A stretch of 34,477 bases of DNA from Paracoccus onchidii. GTDB taxonomy: Bacteria > Pseudomonadota > Alphaproteobacteria > Rhodobacterales > Rhodobacteraceae. A program made the position numbers and the translations under genes. Location of the stretch: NCBI RefSeq assembly GCF_028294535.1, contig NZ_JAQBIE010000033.1, positions 1-34,477 of the forward strand, written 5' to 3'. Below, in pieces: positions 32,625 to 34,477 of the stretch. The notes under the pieces are model-generated. The model did not search any database, was not told where the DNA came from, and saw nothing but the letters and a program-made list of their open reading frames with translations. Numbering within the stretch: position 1 is the first letter of the stretch; each line of letters starts with the position of its first letter.

Positions 32625-34286
32625 ATGTCGCAAGAGGTCGCAAGCTTCGATTATGTGGTGGTCGGCGCCGGATCGGCCGGTTGCTTGCTGGCGAACCGGC
32701 TAAGTGCGGACCCGTCGAATCGTGTCTTGTTGATCGAAGCCGGCAAGCCCGACAATTATCACTGGATCCATATTCCGGTCGGCTATCTGTATTGCATCGG
32801 AAATCCGCGCGCCGACTGGATGTATTCGACGCAACCGGACAAGGGGCTGAACGGACGCAGCCTGCTTTATCCACGTGGCAAGACCCTGGGCGGCTGCTCA
32901 TCGATCAATGGCATGATCTATATGCGGGGGCAGGCGCGCGACTATGACAACTGGGCCGCGCTGACCGGCGAAGAGGCCTGGGGCTGGGATGCGTCGTTGC
33001 GCGACTTCATGGCCCATGAAGATCATCACAAGCTGGATGGCGGCGCGGATCCCGCAACCGGGGACAACAGCCGCTTTTCCGATCTGCATGGCCATGGCGG
33101 CGAGTGGCGTGTCGAAAAGCAACGCCTCCGCTGGGAGGTTCTGGACAGTTTTGCGCGTGCCGCAACCCAGATCGGCATTCCCGCCAGCGATGATTTCAAC
33201 ACCGGTGACAATAGCGGCGTCGGGTATTTCGACGTGAACCAGAAATCCGGCTGGCGCTGGAACACATCCAAGGCGTTTCTGCGGCCCGTGGCCTCGCGTC
33301 CGAACCTGACCGTCTGGACCGAGGCGCAGGTTGAAAGGCTGACCTTTGACACCGGGCTGGACGGGATGCCGCGTTGCACCGGCGTGTCGTTGCACAAGGG
33401 CGGGCGGCTGCGGCAGGTGCAGGCATTGCGCGAAACCATCTTGTCCGCAGGGGCAGTGAACTCTCCTCAGATCCTGCAGTTGTCGGGCATCGGGCCGGCG
33501 GATTTGCTGCAATCACATGGCATTACGCCGCTGCGCGATGCGCCGGTCGGGGAAAACCTTCAGGACCATTTGCAGATCCGTGCGGTGTTCAAGGTCAAGG
33601 CGCGCACGCTGAATGCCCTGGCCAACAGCTTTCTGGGCAAGGCCCGGATCGGTGCGGAATATCTGTTCAGGCGCTCGGGACCGATGAGCATGGCTCCCAG
33701 CCAGCTTGGTGCCTTTACCCGATCTGGTCCGGGGCGTCCGCATGCGAATCTCGAATATCACGTGCAGCCGCTCAGTCTCGAAGCGTTCGGCGAGAAACTG
33801 CACGCCTTCCCGGCCATTACCGTCAGCGTCTGCAACCTGAATCCGACCAGCCGCGGACATGTTCGTATCGCGTCCGCGGATTTCCGGGATGCCCCGTTGA
33901 TTTCGCCCAATTACCTGGCCACCGACGAAGACCGCCAGGTTGCCGCCGAAAGCCTGAAGCAAGTGCGTCAGATCATGGCGCAACCCGCGATGGCGGGCTA
34001 TCAGCCCGAAGAATACAAACCCGGCATCCAGTATCAGTCCGATCAGGAACTGGCGCGCCTGGCCGGGGATATCGCCACGACGATTTTTCACCCGGCGGGC
34101 ACGGTCAAGATGGGCAGGGCGGATGATTCCAGCGCCGTTCTGGACCCTCATTTGCGTGTTAAGGGGGTTGGCGGCCTGCGTGTCGTGGATGCCAGTATCA
34201 TGCCTGAAATCACCAGCGGAAATACGAATTCGCCAACCGTGATGATCGCCGAAAAGGCGGCGCGCTGGATTTTGGCCGGTCAGTAA
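32625..34286 (+). CDS. GMC-family oxidoreductase (choline dehydrogenase-like)
   Basis: A 553-residue flavoprotein with the full GMC set: FAD-binding GAGSAGCLLANRLS near the N-terminus, GMC signature 1 PRGKTLGGCSSINGMIYMRG, signature 2 around GAVNSPQILQLSGIGP, the catalytic-region FHPAGTVKMG, and the C-terminal GNTNSPTVMIAEKAA. Members oxidise primary or secondary alcohols such as choline, polyethylene glycol or aliphatic alcohols. No choline/betaine genes (betB, betI) sit nearby, so choline is only one option. GGCGGGGGG lies just before the ATG at 32625; the start at 32583 extends without support. The gene is followed closely by an insertion sequence. Confidence 0.92.
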   Translation: MSQEVASFDYVVVGAGSAGCLLANRLSADPSNRVLLIEAGKPDNYHWIHIPVGYLYCIGNPRADWMYSTQPDKGLNGRSLLYPRGKTLGGCSSINGMIYMRGQARDYDNWAALTGEEAWGWDASLRDFMAHEDHHKLDGGADPATGDNSRFSDLHGHGGEWRVEKQRLRWEVLDSFARAATQIGIPASDDFNTGDNSGVGYFDVNQKSGWRWNTSKAFLRPVASRPNLTVWTEAQVERLTFDTGLDGMPRCTGVSLHKGGRLRQVQALRETILSAGAVNSPQILQLSGIGPADLLQSHGITPLRDAPVGENLQDHLQIRAVFKVKARTLNALANSFLGKARIGAEYLFRRSGPMSMAPSQLGAFTRSGPGRPHANLEYHVQPLSLEAFGEKLHAFPAITVSVCNLNPTSRGHVRIASADFRDAPLISPNYLATDEDRQVAAESLKQVRQIMAQPAMAGYQPEEYKPGIQYQSDQELARLAGDIATTIFHPAGTVKMGRADDSSAVLDPHLRVKGVGGLRVVDASIMPEITSGNTNSPTVMIAEKAARWILAGQ

Positions 34287-34360
34287 ACAACCGTGCGTCT
34301 GCCATCTTGCGGCATATGTCGATGAGGTCTGGTGAAATGGTAGCGGAGGAGGCTGCCATA

Positions 34361-34477
34361 GGCTCAGGACTCATTCCGATTCACAGCCAGAAGATGACAG
34401 TTGCGGCGAGTACGATCGCTGAGAAGAAGGTCTTCGGGCACCGGTCGTACCGCGTTGCAACGCGCCGCCAGTCCTTG
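34361..34477 (-). mobile_element. End of an IS5-family insertion sequence (runs off the window)
   Basis: The last part of an IS5-type transposase gene lies at the window edge, and the bases just before its stop (from about GGCTCAGGACTCATTCCG) likely contain the terminal inverted repeat. The other end is outside the window, so the exact boundary and the target-site duplication cannot be seen. Confidence 0.65.
34381..34477 (-). CDS. IS5-family transposase, C-terminal end (partial)
   Basis: Only the last 31 codons are present, ending at TGA. They read KDWRRVATRYDRCPKTFFSA then IVLAATVIFWL, the highly conserved C-terminus of DDE transposases of IS5-type elements common in Rhodobacteraceae; the glutamate-bearing catalytic region is upstream, off the window. 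Whether the copy is intact cannot be judged. Confidence 0.85.
   Translation of the reverse strand, partial: KDWRRVATRYDRCPKTFFSAIVLAATVIFWL

Noticed and set aside
34330..34395. tRNA-like stretch (GGTGAAATGGTAGC resembles a D-arm)
   Set aside because: No T-arm consensus, anticodon arm or acceptor pairing could be found; it overlaps the IS end.
1..34477. CRISPR array, prophage, toxin-antitoxin or defence system
   Set aside because: No regularly spaced repeats, phage structural genes, or small toxin-antitoxin pair was found on either strand.

Overview
The window looks like chromosomal DNA from an alphaproteobacterium of the Rhodobacteraceae, most like Paracoccus. The grounds are the high GC of most genes, the HU-like protein's sequence, the UbiH-type hydroxylase, the ArsJ operon and the IS5-type transposase end. 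The species call is inference. I could support about 30 protein genes, and saw no rRNA, convincing tRNA, CRISPR array or prophage.

Layout. 1-173: end of an outer-membrane beta-barrel protein. 249-2204: an Lrp/AsnC regulator divergent from a cysteine-desulfurase-like PLP enzyme. 2224-6361: minus-strand run of a periplasmic thioredoxin with its CcdA-type electron donor, an EamA exporter, an HU-like DNA-binding protein and AMP nucleosidase. 6456-9665: plus-strand YeeZ-like SDR, UbiH-family hydroxylase and a stand-alone ectoine hydroxylase. 9726-14230: Tat-exported PhoD phosphatase, LolA, an MFS carrier and a HAD phosphatase. 14252-20231: RND pump and adaptor, DoxX and a LysR regulator.

20316-27054 is the most distinctive part: a four-gene minus-strand surface-polysaccharide locus. 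It holds a KpsC/S-like capsule protein, a 1248-residue fusion (capsule glycosyltransferase, GT2 glycosyltransferase and sulfotransferase), an SGNH-fold protein, and a separate low-GC sulfotransferase. Together these suggest a sulfated, possibly O-acylated, capsule-like glycan. No export genes (kpsDEMT type) lie in the window, so they would be elsewhere.

27276-29246 holds a RidA-like deaminase and a TetR-EamA exporter pair. 29388-32481 is a tightly overlapped arsenate operon: an ArsR-ArsC fusion, a GAPDH and ArsJ. Upstream of it is a good match to a PhoB box, which suggests arsenate defence is tied to phosphate starvation. 32625-34286 is a GMC oxidoreductase. The window ends inside an IS5-family insertion sequence on the minus strand.

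The best leads are the trifunctional sulfo-glycosyltransferase fusion and the putative Pho-controlled arsRC-gapdh-arsJ operon with a possible internal start for free ArsC.
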